Source: Streptacidiphilus sp. 4-A2 (GTDB lineage: Bacteria; Actinomycetota; Actinomycetes; Streptomycetales; Streptomycetaceae). From it: a stretch of DNA of 64,000 bases. The position numbers were made by a program, and so were the translations under genes. The notes under the pieces are model-generated. The model saw only the letters and a program-made list of their open reading frames with translations. It had not been told where the DNA came from and did not search any database. The stretch lies in assembly GCA_014284505.1 (NCBI GenBank), contig JAAFYY010000001.1:8357845-8421844 (forward strand), given 5' to 3'. Positions 32,721-42,544 of the stretch are shown here, piece after piece (positions within the stretch are counted from its first letter, which is position 1; every line of letters starts with the position of its first letter).

Positions 32721-33576
32721 ATGGTGAAAGTCACGGTGACCGAGACCGACCTCGAACTGAGCGACGGTCGCACGCTGCACATGTACGACGCCACCGCGGC
32801 GCAGGCCGGGAACGGCCTCGCGGTGGTCTGGCACCACGGCACGCCCAACCTCGGCGCGCCGCCGGAGCCCCTGTTCGCGGCCGCCGCCCGCTACGGCATC
32901 CGCTGGATCTCCTACGACCGGCCCGGATACGGCGGCTCCACCCGCAGCCCGGGCCGCGACCTGGCCTCTGCCGCGGCGGACGTCTCGGCGGTCGCCGACG
33001 CCCTGGGCCTGGACCGCTTCGCGGTGATGGGCCACTCCGGCGGCGGGGCCCACGCACTGGCCGCCGCCGCGCTGCTGCCGGAGCGCGTCCTCGGGGTGGT
33101 CTGCGCCGCCGCTCCGGCCCCGTTCGGCGCCGACGGCCTGGACTGGTTCGCCGGCATGGGGGAGCAGAGCGAACAGGAGCTGCGGGCCTCGGCCCGGGGC
33201 CGCGCCGCGCTGGAGGACTTCCTGGCCGCCGGCGAGTTCGACCCCGAGCTGTTCACCCGGCCGACCACGCCGCGCTGGAGGGCGAGTGGTCCTGGCTGAA
33301 CATGGTCGCCGGGAAGGGCCTGGACAGCGGCACCGGCGGACTGGTCGACGACAACCTGGCGTATGTCTCGCCCTGGGGTTTCGACGTCGCCTCGGTGACC
33401 GCGCCCGCGCTGTTCCTGCACGGCGGCCAGGACCGGGTCATCCCCAGCAGCCACGGCGACTGGCTCTCCCGGCACACCCCGGCGCCGGGCTGCGCAGCTG
33501 TCCGGACGCCGGGCACATCTCCGTGCTGCACGCCGCGGCCGAGGCCCTGCACTGGCTGCGGCAGCAGACCGGCTGA
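32721..33576 (+). CDS. Alpha/beta-hydrolase (two frameshifts)
   Basis: Cytosolic serine hydrolase of unknown substrate. Oxyanion region W-H-H-G-T-P, strand turn Y-D-R-P-G-Y-G-G-S, nucleophile elbow G-H-S-G-G-G near residue 103, acid in H-G-G-Q-D-R-V-I and histidine in D-A-G-H-I-S-V-L. Bases missing at about 33262 and 33482 break the frame; corrected length is about 285 residues. ATG at 32721 is favoured by the -10 element just upstream. Confidence 0.85.
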
Positions 33577-33623
33577 CCCGCCGGGCCGGGTCGGCGCCCG
33601 CCCGGCGGTCAGCCGGCCCGGGG

Positions 33624-34029
33624 TCAGGACTCCTTGGGCTGGAGCCGCAGCGAGATGCTGTTGATGCAGTAGCGCTGGTCGGTGGGGGTGCCGTAGCCCT
33701 CACCCTCGAAGACATGGCCCAGGTGCGAGCCGCAGCGGGCACAGCGGACCTCGACCCGGCGCATGCCGAGAGAGTCATCCTCGATGTACTGGACCCGCTC
33801 CCGGCCAGCGGCGAGTAGTAGCTGGGCCAGCCGCAGTGGCTGTCGAACTTGGTCTCCGAGCTGAAGAGCTCGTTGCCGCAGGCGCGGCAGGAGTACACGC
33901 CGACGGTCTTGGTGTCGGTGTACTCACCGACGCCCGGGCGCTCGGTGCCTGCCTCCCGCAGCACGTGGTACTCCTGCGGGTGAGCTCGGCGCGCCATTCG
34001 GCTTCGGTCTTGTCGATCTCGTAGGACAT
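33624..34029 (-). CDS. msrB: Peptide-methionine (R)-S-oxide reductase (two frameshifts)
   Basis: Repairs oxidised methionine in proteins. Zinc-site cysteine pairs C-R-A-C-G and C-A-R-C-G are present, with the catalytic cysteine in R-Y-C-I-N-S near residue 120. Single bases are missing at about 33981 (A-E-L-T-P-Q-E-Y) and 33797 (S-P-L-A-G-R-E-R-V). Corrected length is 135 residues, exactly typical. ATG at 34029. Confidence 0.93.
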
Positions 34030-34055
34030 GGACTCGCTGCCTTTCGGACGGGCCC

Positions 34056-34100
34056 GTGCGGGCGGGGACGGTGCGGGCCGGGGCGGTGCGGGCGCCGGAT
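34056..34100 (-). repeat. 15-bp tandem array between murC and msrB
   Basis: Three units starting GTGCGGGC on the + strand (34056, 34071, 34086), 15 bp apart, ending 14 bases from the murC stop. Confidence 0.75.
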
Positions 34101-34114
34101 CGGCCGGGACGGGC

Positions 34115-35491
34115 TCAGCCGAGGGCGGCGAGGATCTCCGGGCCGAGGGAGGTCACGTCACCGGCGCCCATGGTCAGAACAAGGTCCCCGGGCTTGGCCA
34201 TTCCCGCGATCAGCTCCGGGACCTCGGCCAGACCGGACACGGCGGTGGTGTCCGCGCCCAGGGCCCGGGCGGCGTCGATGACCAGATCGCTGGTGACCCC
34301 GGGAGCGGGTCCTCGGGCCGGGTAGATGTCGAGCACGATCAGCGCGTTCGCGGGGGAGAGCGCCTCGCCCATCTCCACGCCGAGCTGCTGGGTACGGCTG
34401 AACAGGTGCGGCTGGAAGACGACCAGCACCCGGCCCTCGCCCGCGGCCTCGCGGATGGCCTCCAGGTCGGCGGCGATCTCGGTGGGGTGGTGCGCGTAGG
34501 AGTCGATCACCTGGACGCCCTGCGCCTCGCCCTTGAGCTGGAGCCGACGGCGTACGCCCTGGTAGCCGCCGAGGGCCCGGGCCAGGTCGGCGGCGGGGAC
34601 GCCCAGGGCGATCCGGCGGCCAGCGCGGCCACGGCGTTGCCCGCGTAGTGGCGGCCGGGGACGGCGACGGTGAAGGTCAGCTCGGCGCCGTCGACCAGCA
34701 CGCTGACCTCGCTGCTCATCCCGCGCGGGGTGATCCGCAGGATCCGCAGGGCGGCGTCGGCGGACTCGCCGACGGTGACGATGTTCAGGTCCGCCCGGCC
34801 GGCGACCCGGGCGGTGAGGTCGCGGGCCCCGGGTGGTCGGCGGAGACCACCAGCGTGCCACCGGGGGTGATCCGCTGCACGAACGCCTCGAAGGACTCGT
34901 GGATCTCCTCCATCGAGCCGTAGTTGGCGTGGTGGTCCAGCTCCACGTTGAGGATGATCGCGACCTCGGGGAGTACTTCTGGAAGCTGCGGTCGCTCTCG
35001 TCGGCCTCGGCGACGAAGATCTCGCCGGAGCCGTGGCGGGCGTTGCTGCCGGGCTCGTCCAGGTCGCCGCCGATGGCGTAGGAGGGGTCCAGGCCGAGCG
35101 CGGTGAGGCTGACGGCCAGCATGCTGGTGGTGGTGGTCTTGCCGTGGGTGCCGGCCACGGCCAGGGCCCGGTGTCCGCGCATCAGCGCGGCCAGCGCGTC
35201 CGCGCGGTGCAGCACCGGCAGTCCGCGCTCGCGGGCGGCCACCAGCTCCGGGTTGTTCTCCCGGATGGCGCTGGAGACCACCACGCAGCTGGCCCCGGCC
35301 GGGAGGTAGTCGGCCGAGTGGCCGACGTGGACCTCGGCGCCGAGCTCCCGCAGCGACTCCACGGTCGCGGACGCCTTGGCGTCGGTGCCGGAGACCGCGG
35401 ATCCGCGCTGGGCCAGGATCTTGGCGATGCCGGACATGCCCGCGCCGCCGATCGCGACGAAGTGGGGTGCGGAGAGGTCAGTCGGGCTCAT
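34115..35491 (-). CDS. murC: UDP-N-acetylmuramate-L-alanine ligase (three frameshifts)
   Basis: Adds L-alanine to UDP-MurNAc in peptidoglycan synthesis; essential. N-terminal I-G-G-A-G-M-S-G-I-A, ATP loop A-G-T-H-G-K-T-T-T-T near residue 112, and H-H-P-T-E-I in the C-terminal domain. Bases are missing at about 34972, 34833 and 34620; corrected length is about 459 residues. ATG at 35491 follows GGAGAG. An essential gene with three breaks is strong evidence that the breaks are sequence errors. Confidence 0.95.
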   Translation of the reverse strand: MSPTDLSAPHFVAIGGAGMSGIAKILAQRGSAVSGTDAKASATVESLRELGAEVHVGHSADYLPAGASCVVVSSAIRENNPELVAARERGLPVLHRADALAALMRGHRALAVAGTHGKTTTTSMLAVSLTALGLDPSYAIGGDLDEPGSNARHGSGEIFVAEADESDRSFQKYSPRSRSSSTWSWTTTPTTARWRRSTSPSRRSCSGSPPVARWWSPPTTRGPRPHRPGRRPGGPEHRHRRRVRRRRPADPADHPARDEQRGQRAGRRRRADLHRRRPRPPLRGQRRGRAGRRIALGVPAADLARALGGYQGVRRRLQLKGEAQGVQVIDSYAHHPTEIAADLEAIREAAGEGRVLVVFQPHLFSRTQQLGVEMGEALSPANALIVLDIYPARGPAPGVTSDLVIDAARALGADTTAVSGLAEVPELIAGMAKPGDLVLTMGAGDVTSLGPEILAALG

Positions 35492-35636
35492 GGGGCTCTC
35501 CCGTGCTCGGGCCGTCGGCTGGGTGTCGGCACCGATTGTGCCGTACATGGGCCGCCGGGCCCAAACCGCTGGCGCGGGTGTCGGGGCCGGGGCCGTGTCG
35601 GATTCCTCGGGGCCGGTCCGGTGCGAATGCAGTGCG

Positions 35637-35684
35637 GTGCGGATGGTGCGCGGTGCGGGTGGTGCACGGTGCGGGTGGTGCACG
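35637..35684 (-). repeat. 16-bp tandem array upstream of murC
   Basis: Three units GTGCGGGTGGTGCACG (the first with two mismatches). It lies between murC and the 3' end of the next gene. Confidence 0.85.
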
Positions 35685-35720
35685 GGGCCGGTCGGGCCTG
35701 GCGGGGCTGGTCCGGCGGGG

Positions 35721-36187
35721 TCAGTCCTGCTGGGCGAAGAGCTGGAGGACCGGGACGCCCACCTTGTGCCGGGCCTGGGAGGCCCAGTCGCGGTGGAACA
35801 GGCCCTCGATCCACTGCGGGGCGGCGAGTACCACCACTTCGTCCGCCTTCACCTGGTCGACCAGTTCGGTCAGCTTGCGCAGCGGGTCGTGGGCGACCAC
35901 CTCGCCGGTGGCCTCGGCGCCCGCGCCGCGCAGCTGCTGGAGCGTCTGTTCGAGCTCGCTCGCGGCGGTGGTCTCGGCCTCGTCGCGCGGGGTTCGTCGT
36001 GCTCGTGCAGTGCCCGGTTGAGGTAGCCGAAGGCCACGTCGTCCACGGCGCGGAGCAGCTCGTCCTGATCGCCCCGGGGCTGCATGAGGACGTGGAAGGT
36101 GACTTTCTCGTCACCGTGCAGGGTGGTGATCAGTTCGAGGTCTGCATTCGAGAGGGTCTTCTCGATCAGAAGTACGGTCGTGAACAC
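35721..36187 (-). CDS. Conserved hypothetical protein (one frameshift)
   Basis: About 155 residues. V-F-T-T-V-L-L-I-E-K at the N-terminus and V-D-Q-V-K-A-D-E-V-V-V-L-A-A-P-Q-W in the second half give alternating strands and helices, like a small alpha/beta or universal-stress-like fold, but no diagnostic motif is seen. GTG at 36187 follows AAGGGA. A base is missing near 35990 (H-D-E-P then R-D-E-A). It lies upstream of murC on the same strand. Confidence 0.65.
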
Positions 36188-36278
36188 GCGTGTCCCTTCA
36201 AGCTCGGCCCCGGCTCCGGCACACCATGTGCGGTCGGGCAGGACGGGGCGCACCGGCCGCACGGAGGATCGTCTTCCG

Positions 36279-37046
36279 CTATGCGGCATTAGTCACGCTA
36301 CGGGTGTAGCGGGCAAAGAGGAAACCTTTCTCCTCAAGTAGCGCAGCAAGATCCAGCCGTTCGGTCAGGGCCGTGGACCCATGTGCGATCCGCGGCGAGT
36401 CACCGGCCACCATCAGCGGTGCCAGCGTCAGGCACAGCTCGTCCAGCACCCCCGCCTCCGCGAACTGCCCCAGCAGGGTCGGACCGCCCTCGGTCAGCTG
36501 CCGGACCAGGCCGCGCTCCGCCAGTGCCGCCACCGCCGCCGCCGGGTCCACCCGCTGCTCCCCGGCGATGATCACCTCGGCCGTCCCGCGGGCCGCCGCC
36601 AGTGCCTCGGCCGGGGCGTTCGCGCAGGTCACGATGATGGTGGGGACCCGGGGTGCGGCAAACAGCGGCAGCGACAGGTCCAGATCGATCCGGGCGGTGA
36701 AGACCGCGATCACCGGCGCGGGCCCCTGCCCGCGCGCCGCCCGCTCCGCGGCGAACTCCGCGCGCGCCAGCGCCGGGCGGTAGCCCTCGGAGCGCACCGT
36801 CTGCGCGCCTACCAGGACCACGTCCGCCAGCGCCCGCAGTACCCCGAAGATCCGCTTGTCGGCCGCCGAGGACAGCCCCTCGGACAGGCCGCCCAGCCGG
36901 GCCGCGCCGTCCGCGCTGGCGACCATGTTGCCGCGCAGCCAGGAGCGGCCGGGGCGCGGGTGCCCGTCCGGGCCGGGGGCGGCGGCGGTGTCCGGCGGAT
37001 AGGCGTAGGCCTCGGCCAGGCCCTCCAGGGTGGTGAGGTCGGTCAC
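36279..37046 (-). CDS. Pyrimidine reductase family protein (RibD C-terminal domain)
   Basis: Intact, 255 residues. RibD-C/DHFR-like fold: N-M-V-A-S-A-D-G-A-A near residue 40, V-L-V-G-A-Q-T-V-R-S-E-G-Y (NADPH contact), and L-T-E-G-G-P-T-L-L-G near residue 190. Stand-alone homologues of the riboflavin reductase domain are common in actinobacteria; the substrate here is not known and no other rib gene is nearby. GTG at 37046; divergent from zapE. Confidence 0.85.
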   Translation of the reverse strand: MTDLTTLEGLAEAYAYPPDTAAAPGPDGHPRPGRSWLRGNMVASADGAARLGGLSEGLSSAADKRIFGVLRALADVVLVGAQTVRSEGYRPALARAEFAAERAARGQGPAPVIAVFTARIDLDLSLPLFAAPRVPTIIVTCANAPAEALAAARGTAEVIIAGEQRVDPAAAVAALAERGLVRQLTEGGPTLLGQFAEAGVLDELCLTLAPLMVAGDSPRIAHGSTALTERLDLAALLEEKGFLFARYTRSVTNAA

Positions 37047-37106
37047 ATCGGGGCTCGTGGGAGCAGTCGGCGCATGCTTGGGAGTCTTCCACGGTGGCGC
37101 GGACCG

Positions 37107-37112
37107 TACGCT
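37107..37112 (+). promoter_or_regulatory. -10 element, leaderless promoter of zapE
   Basis: TACGCT eight bases before GTG 37121; no ribosome site. It supports this start over the upstream GTG at 37094. Confidence 0.45.
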
Positions 37113-37120
37113 TGGGGATT

Positions 37121-38215
37121 GTGCCTGCCGCTGACCAGTCCGCCGACCGCCCCGCCGACGCCATAGCCCTGAGCGCCCGGCAGCCGGTGGTGCCCGCCGA
37201 CCGTATGGTCGCCGAGATGGTGCCCCCGCCGCGCTTCATGGGCGCTCGCTTCGCCACCTACCTGCCCGATCAGGCGCAGCCCAGCCAGACCGAGGCGGTG
37301 CGGATCCTCGAAGGATTCGCCGGGACGCTGGGCCGATCCGGTGGCCCCGGCGGCGCGGGGACGCCGCGCCGGCGCTGGTTCGGCCGCCCGGCGGCCGCGG
37401 CCGCCGCCCCGGGCCCCGGCGGGATCTACCTGGACGGCGGCTACGGCGTCGGCAAGACCCACCTGCTGGCCTCGCTGTGGCACGCCGCCCCCGGCCCCAA
37501 GGCGTTCGGCACCTTTGTCGAGCTGACCAATCTGGTGGGCGCACTCGGTTTCCAGCACGCCGTCGCCGCGCTGTCCGGGCACAGCCTGCTGTGCATCGAC
37601 GAGTTCGAGCTGGACGACCCGGGGGACACGGTCCTGGTCTCCAGCCTGCTCAGCCGGCTGGCCGAGGCCGGGGTGAAGCTGGCCGCGACCTCGAACACGC
37701 TGCCCGGCAAGCTGGGCGAGGGCCGCTTCGCCGCCGCCGACTTCATGCGCGAGATACAGGGGCTGTCGTCCCGCTTCCGCAGCGTCCGCATCGACGGCCA
37801 GGACTACCGGCACCGCGGCCTGCCCGAGGCCCCCGAGCCGTACACCGACCGGGAGGTGTCGGCGTTCGCCGGGAGGATCGGCCCGACCGCCTCGCTGGAC
37901 GGTTTCGACGAGCTGCTGGCGCACCTGGCGGTGGTCCACCCCAGCAAGTACGGGGCGCTGCTGGACGGCGTCGGCGCGGTCTGCCTGACCGGGGTGCACC
38001 CGGTGGAGGACCAGAGCACGGCGCTGCGGCTGGTGGTGCTGGCCGACCGGATGTACGACCGTGAGCTGCCGGTGATCGCCTCCGGGACGCCCTTCGACGC
38101 GGTCTTCAGCGAGGAGATGCTGAAGGGCGGCTACCGCAAGAAGTATCTGCGGGCGGTCTCGCGGCTGGTGGCGCTGGCCCGGGAGAGCTCCAGGGCGGCC
38201 GCGCCGGTCCGCTGA
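37121..38215 (+). CDS. zapE: Cell division protein ZapE (AFG1-like ATPase)
   Basis: Intact, about 364 residues. Walker A G-G-Y-G-V-G-K-T-H near residue 110, Walker B L-L-C-I-D-E-F-E-L-D-D, sensor A-A-T-S-N-T-L-P and an R-F sensor region (S-S-R-F-R-S). The conserved N-terminal P-P-R-F block is present. In E. coli ZapE associates with the division ring; the actinobacterial role is inferred from family only. Confidence 0.9.
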   Translation: MPAADQSADRPADAIALSARQPVVPADRMVAEMVPPPRFMGARFATYLPDQAQPSQTEAVRILEGFAGTLGRSGGPGGAGTPRRRWFGRPAAAAAAPGPGGIYLDGGYGVGKTHLLASLWHAAPGPKAFGTFVELTNLVGALGFQHAVAALSGHSLLCIDEFELDDPGDTVLVSSLLSRLAEAGVKLAATSNTLPGKLGEGRFAAADFMREIQGLSSRFRSVRIDGQDYRHRGLPEAPEPYTDREVSAFAGRIGPTASLDGFDELLAHLAVVHPSKYGALLDGVGAVCLTGVHPVEDQSTALRLVVLADRMYDRELPVIASGTPFDAVFSEEMLKGGYRKKYLRAVSRLVALARESSRAAAPVR

Positions 38216-38260
38216 GCCCGGGCCGGCCGGTTCTCCGCCCGGATTGTCGGTGGCAGGTCG

Positions 38261-38266
38261 TACGGT
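38261..38266 (+). promoter_or_regulatory. -10 element, leaderless promoter of uvrB
   Basis: TACGGT seven bases before GTG 38274; no ribosome site. Confidence 0.5.
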
Positions 38267-38273
38267 TGGTGCT

Positions 38274-40386
38274 GTGAGACCCATCACCGATCTTGAGCGA
38301 ACCGTGGCGCCTTTCGAGGTCGTCAGTCCCTACCAGCCCAGCGGCGACCAGCCCACCGCCATCGCCGACCTGGAACGCCGGATCCGGGCCGGTGAGCAGG
38401 ACGTCGTCCTGCTCGGCGCCACCGGCACCGGCAAGTCCGCCACCACCGCCTGGATGATCGAGAAGCTCCAGCGCCCGACCCTGGTGATGGCTCCGAACAA
38501 GACCCTGGCGGCGCAGCTCGCCAACGAGTTCCGCGAGCTGCTGCCCAACAACGCGGTCGAGTACTTCGTCTCGTACTACGACTATACCAGCCCGAGGCGT
38601 ACATCGCCCAGACGGACACCTACATCGAGAAGGACTCCTCGATCAACGAGGAGGTGGAGCGGCTGCGGCACTCCGCCACCAACTCACTGATCACCCGGCG
38701 GGACGTGGTGGTGGTCGCCTCCGTCTCCTGCATCTACGGCCTGGGTACCCGCAGGAGTACGTCGACCGGATGGTCCGGCTCAAGGTCGGCCAGGAGATCG
38801 ACCGGGACGCCCTGCTGCGCAGGTTCGTGGACATCCAGTACGCCCGCAACGACGTCGCCTTCACCCGGGGGACTTTCCGGGTGCGCGGGGACACCATCGA
38901 GATCTTCCCGGTGTACGAGGAACTCGCGGTGCGGATCGAGATGTTCGGCGACGAGATCGAGGCGCTGACCACGCTGCACCCGCTGACCGGCGAGGTGATC
39001 AGCGAGGACAACGAGCTCTATGTCTTCCCGGCGAGCCACTATGTGGCCGGTCCGGAGCGGATGGAGCGCGCCATCGCCGGGATCGAGGCGGAGCTGGAGC
39101 AGAGCCTCGCCACCATGGAGAAGCAGGGCAAGCTGCTGGAGGCGCAGCGGCTGCGGATGCGCACCACCTACGACATCGAGATGATGCGGCAGATCGGTAC
39201 CTGTGCCGGGATCGAGAACTACTCCCGGCACATCGACGGCCGTGATCCCGGCACCGCCCCGAACACCCTGCTGGACTTCTTCCCGAGGACTTCCTGCTGG
39301 TCATCGACGAGTCCCATGTCACCGTCCCGCAGATCGGCGCGATGTACGAGGGCGACGCCTCGCGCAAGCGCGCGTTGGTCGAGCACGGTTTCCGGCTGCC
39401 CTCGGCGATGGACAACCGGCCGCTGCGCTGGGAGGAGTTCCTGGAGCGCATCGGTCAGACGGTCTATCTGTCGGCCACCCCGGGCCCCTTCGAGCTGTCG
39501 CGGGGCAAGGGTCAGGTGGACCAGATCATCCGCCCGACCGGTCTGATCGACCCGGAGATCGTGCTCAAGCCCACCGAGGGCCAGATCGACGACCTGGTGC
39601 ACGAGATCCGGCTGCGGGTGGAGAAGGACGAGCGGGTGCTGGTCACCACGCTCACCAAGAAGATGTCCGAGGACCTCACCGACTACATGCTCAACCTCGA
39701 CATCCGGGTCCGGTACCTGCACAGCGACATCGACACCCTGCGCCGGGTCGAGCTGCTGCGCGAGCTGCGGGCCGGGGAGTACGACGTGCTGGTCGGCATC
39801 AACCTGCTCCGTGGGGCTCGACCTCCCCGAGGTCTCGCTGGTGGCGATCCTGGACGCCGACAAGGAGGGCTTCCTGCGCTCCGGCACCTCGCTGATCCAG
39901 ACCATCGGCCGGGCCGCGCGCAATGTCTCCGGCCAGGTGCACATGTACGCCGACCGGGTGACCCCGGCGATGGAGAAGGCCATCGGGGAGACCAACCGCA
40001 GGCGCGTCATCCAGCAGGCGTACAACACCGAGCACGGCATCGACCCGCAGCCGCTGCGGAAGAAGATCGGTGACATCCTCGACTCCATCGCCCGCGAGGA
40101 CATCGACACCGGTGAGCTGTTGAGCAGCGGCTACCGGCAGTCCGCCAAGGGCGGGGTCAAGGGCGGAGCGAAGGGCGGCCGGGCCCCGGTGCCCGCGCTG
40201 GGCGCCGGCCGGCGGGAGACCAAGGGCCTGCCCGCGGCCGAACTCGCCGACATCATCACCGATCTGACCGAGCGGATGCACACCGCCGCGGCCGAGCTCC
40301 AGTTCGAGGCCGCGGCCCGGCTGCGGGACGAGGTCAACGAACTCAAGAAGGAGCTGCGGCAGATGCGTGAGGCGGGGGTCGCCTAG
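38274..40386 (+). CDS. uvrB: UvrABC system protein B (four frameshifts)
   Basis: Damage-verifying helicase of nucleotide excision repair. Walker A G-A-T-G-T-G-K-S near residue 46, beta-hairpin region Y-F-V-S-Y-Y-D-Y-Y-Q-P-E-A-Y, D-E-S-H Walker B, Q-T-I-G-R-A-A-R-N motif VI, and a C-terminal UVR motif (F-E-A-A-A-R-L-R-D). Single bases are missing at about 38584, 38747 and 39285, and two bases at about 39813 (L-L-R-E-G-L-D-L). Corrected length is about 705 residues, normal for UvrB. A Gly/Lys-rich patch precedes the UVR domain. Confidence 0.96.
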
Positions 40387-40561
40387 GGGACGGCGTCCCG
40401 GGGGACGCGAATGGCCTGGGGTGGTACGTGGGGCGGTCGGGCGGTGCACGGCGGGGGAACGCCGTCCGACCGGCCGCCGGGAACCATCGGGACTGCGTAA
40501 GGTTTCTTCTGGAGAACAATGCAGTGGCGGAGCCATGGGCCGAACGGGGAGGTCGTCCACG

Positions 40562-41140
40562 ATGTCGGTGAGCCTGAGCAAGGGACAGAGCGTCAGCTTG
40601 CGGAAGTCGGGGGGCGAAACGCTCACCCTGGTCCGGATGGGGCTCGGCTGGGAGGCCGCGCCGCGCCGCGGCCTGTTCGGCAGCAAGACCCGGCAGATCG
40701 ACCTGGACGCCTCGGCGGTGATGTTCGCCGAGCGTCAGCTGGCCGACGTGGTGTTCTTCCAGCACCTGGTCAGCAACGACGGCTCGGTCCGGCACACCGG
40801 TGACAATCTGACCGGGGGTGCGGGCGGGGAGGACGACGAGTCGATCGTGGTGGATCTGACCCGGGTCCCGGAGCAGGTCACCCAGATCGTCTTCACGGTG
40901 AACTCCTACACCGGGCAGACCTTCCAGGAGGTGCGGAACGCCCACTGCCGGCTGGTGGACGAGGTGACCGGCCAGGAGCTGGCCCGCTACAGCCTCGGCG
41001 GCGGGGGCGAGCACACCGGCCAGGTGATGGCCAAGGTGATGCGGGACGGCGACGGCGGCTGGCAGATGGCGGCCATCGGCGCGCCCGCCCGCGGCAAGAC
41101 CTTCCAGGACATGCTGCCTGCGATCTCCCCGTACCTGTGA
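40562..41140 (+). CDS. TerD-family protein
   Basis: Intact, 192 residues. Starts M-S-V-S-L-S-K-G-Q-S-V-S-L, the classic TerD N-terminus. It continues with D-L-D-A-S-A and D-N-L-T-G-G-A-G-G-E-D-D-E, acidic calcium-binding positions of the family, and I-V-F-T-V-N-S-Y. TerD proteins are cytosolic calcium-binding proteins linked to tellurite and metal stress and to development in streptomycetes. ATG at 40562 follows GGGGAGG. Next to a TerC transporter. Confidence 0.92.
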   Translation: MSVSLSKGQSVSLRKSGGETLTLVRMGLGWEAAPRRGLFGSKTRQIDLDASAVMFAERQLADVVFFQHLVSNDGSVRHTGDNLTGGAGGEDDESIVVDLTRVPEQVTQIVFTVNSYTGQTFQEVRNAHCRLVDEVTGQELARYSLGGGGEHTGQVMAKVMRDGDGGWQMAAIGAPARGKTFQDMLPAISPYL

Positions 41141-41189
41141 TCCGGGTGCCCGGTACCCGGTACCTGTGATCCTGGCACCTGTGATCCTG
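41131..41189 (+). repeat. 15-bp repeats across and after the terD stop
   Basis: GTACCTGTGATCCGG at 41131 (containing the TGA stop), GTACCTGTGATCCTG at 41160, GCACCTGTGATCCTG at 41175. The last two are adjacent. Confidence 0.85.
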
Positions 41190-41280
41190 CCGGTACCCGC
41201 GCCGTGCCCGGGGCGGTGACCAGGCCGTACCGGTCGGGCTTACCGCTCGTTTACGGTGCGGTTGCCTATCATGGAGGGAC

Positions 41281-41439
41281 AGACGGAGGGGAGTACCCCC
41301 GCTGCCGGTTCACGGCAGTGCGACGTCCTCGTCAGCACGGCGGGCCGCAGGCGGTCCGACCCGGTGACGTCGGTCCTGTCGCGCCCCGCGGCGTGTCAGG
41401 GCGGAGGAGACCTCCGGCAGCCATTTCCACTGCCGGAGG
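41281..41439 (+). promoter_or_regulatory. yybP-ykoY-type (Mn2+) riboswitch controlling terC
   Basis: The aptamer begins with the conserved GGGGAGTA (41288-41295) and ends with GCGGAGGAGACCTCCG (41401-41416), hallmarks of this class. The expression platform is visible: CCTCCGGCAG (41411-41420) can pair perfectly with CTGCCGGAGG (41430-41439), which contains the ribosome site of terC. Its CCTCCG can instead close the aptamer P1 with CGGAGG at 41284-41289. The two pairings exclude each other, predicting that manganese binding frees the ribosome site. The gene served, a TerC exporter, fits the class. Confidence 0.85.
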
Positions 41440-41449
41440 ACAGCACGTC

Positions 41450-42461
41450 ATGGATGTCTCGATGGCCCTGTGGGCCACCACCATCGGGGTACTTGTCGCC
41501 CTGATCGCCGCCGATTTCTTCGTCGGCGGCCGTAAGCCGCACGAGGTCTCCATCAAGGAGGCCGGTATCTGGACCGCCGTCTGGATCGCCCTCGCCCTCG
41601 CCTTCGGCGGGTTCCTGTGGTGGTACTCGGGCGGGAGCCAGGCCGGGCAGTTCTTCGCCGGCTACATCACCGAGAAGTCGCTGAGTGTCGACAACCTCTT
41701 CGTCTTCGTGCTGATCATGGCCAAGTTCGCGGTGCCCCGGGCCTACCAGCAGCGGGTGCTGATGATCGGCGTGCTGATCGCGCTGGTGCTGCGGGCGGTG
41801 TTCATCGCCGCCGGCGCCGCGCTGATCGACAGCTTCTCCTGGATCTTTTTCTTCTTCGGCGCGTTTCTGATCTGGACCGCCTGGAAGCTGATCAAGGAGG
41901 CCAGGGCCGGGCACCGGGACAGCGGTCCGCAGGCCGGTGCGGAGGGCGGTGCGGAGGCCGGTGCGGAGCCTGAGTTCGAACAGAATGCGGTGCTCAGGGC
42001 GGTCGAGAAGCGGATCCCGGTGGCCGACCGCTACCACGGCACCAAGCTGATGATCCGGGAGAACGGCAAGCGCCTGGTCACCCGATGCTGCTGGTGGTGC
42101 TGGCCATCGGGACCACCGATCTGCTGTTCGCGCTGGACTCCATTCCGGCGATCTTCGGCCTCACCCAGGACCCGTACATCGTGTTCACCGCCAACGCCTT
42201 TGCGCTGATGGGGCTGCGCCAGCTGTACTTCCTGATCGGCGGGCTGCTGAAGCGGCTGGTGCACCTCTCCTACGGGCTTTCGCTGATCCTGGGCTTCATC
42301 GGGGTGAAGCTGCTGCTGCACGCGCTGCACGAGGCGGGTGTGCACGCGGCCCGGAGATCGGCATCCCCTTCTCGCTGGGCTTTATCGCGCTGGTGCTGGC
42401 GGTCACCACGGTCACCAGCCTCCGCGCCTCCCGTACCGCCCGGACTTCCGCGGCGGAGTAG
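41450..42461 (+). CDS. TerC-family integral membrane protein (two frameshifts)
   Basis: Predicted manganese/metal exporter. About eight transmembrane helices; the metal-coordinating acidic motifs are in F-A-G-Y-I-T-E-K-S-L-S-V-D-N-L-F-V-F and G-T-T-D-L-L-F-A-L-D-S-I-P-A. The central loop contains a 12-bp repeat encoding A-G-A-E, G-G-A-E, A-G-A-E (41933-41968). Bases are missing at about 42083 and 42347. Corrected length is about 337 residues. ATG at 41450 is 9 bases after GGAGGA, the site masked by the riboswitch. Confidence 0.92.
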
Positions 42462-42544
42462 CGGTCGCCGGGTCCGCCGCCGCCCGGGGTCGCGCGGGGT
42501 CGCGCGGGCGGCGGCGGCGCGGCGGACGGAGGGCCGGCCGGCGG

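Noticed and set aside
32329..32727. A 132-residue + strand frame starting M-S-L-D-D-T-P-H-V-R
   Set aside because: No ribosome site, Arg/Pro-rich low-complexity product across direct repeats, overlaps the hydrolase promoter.
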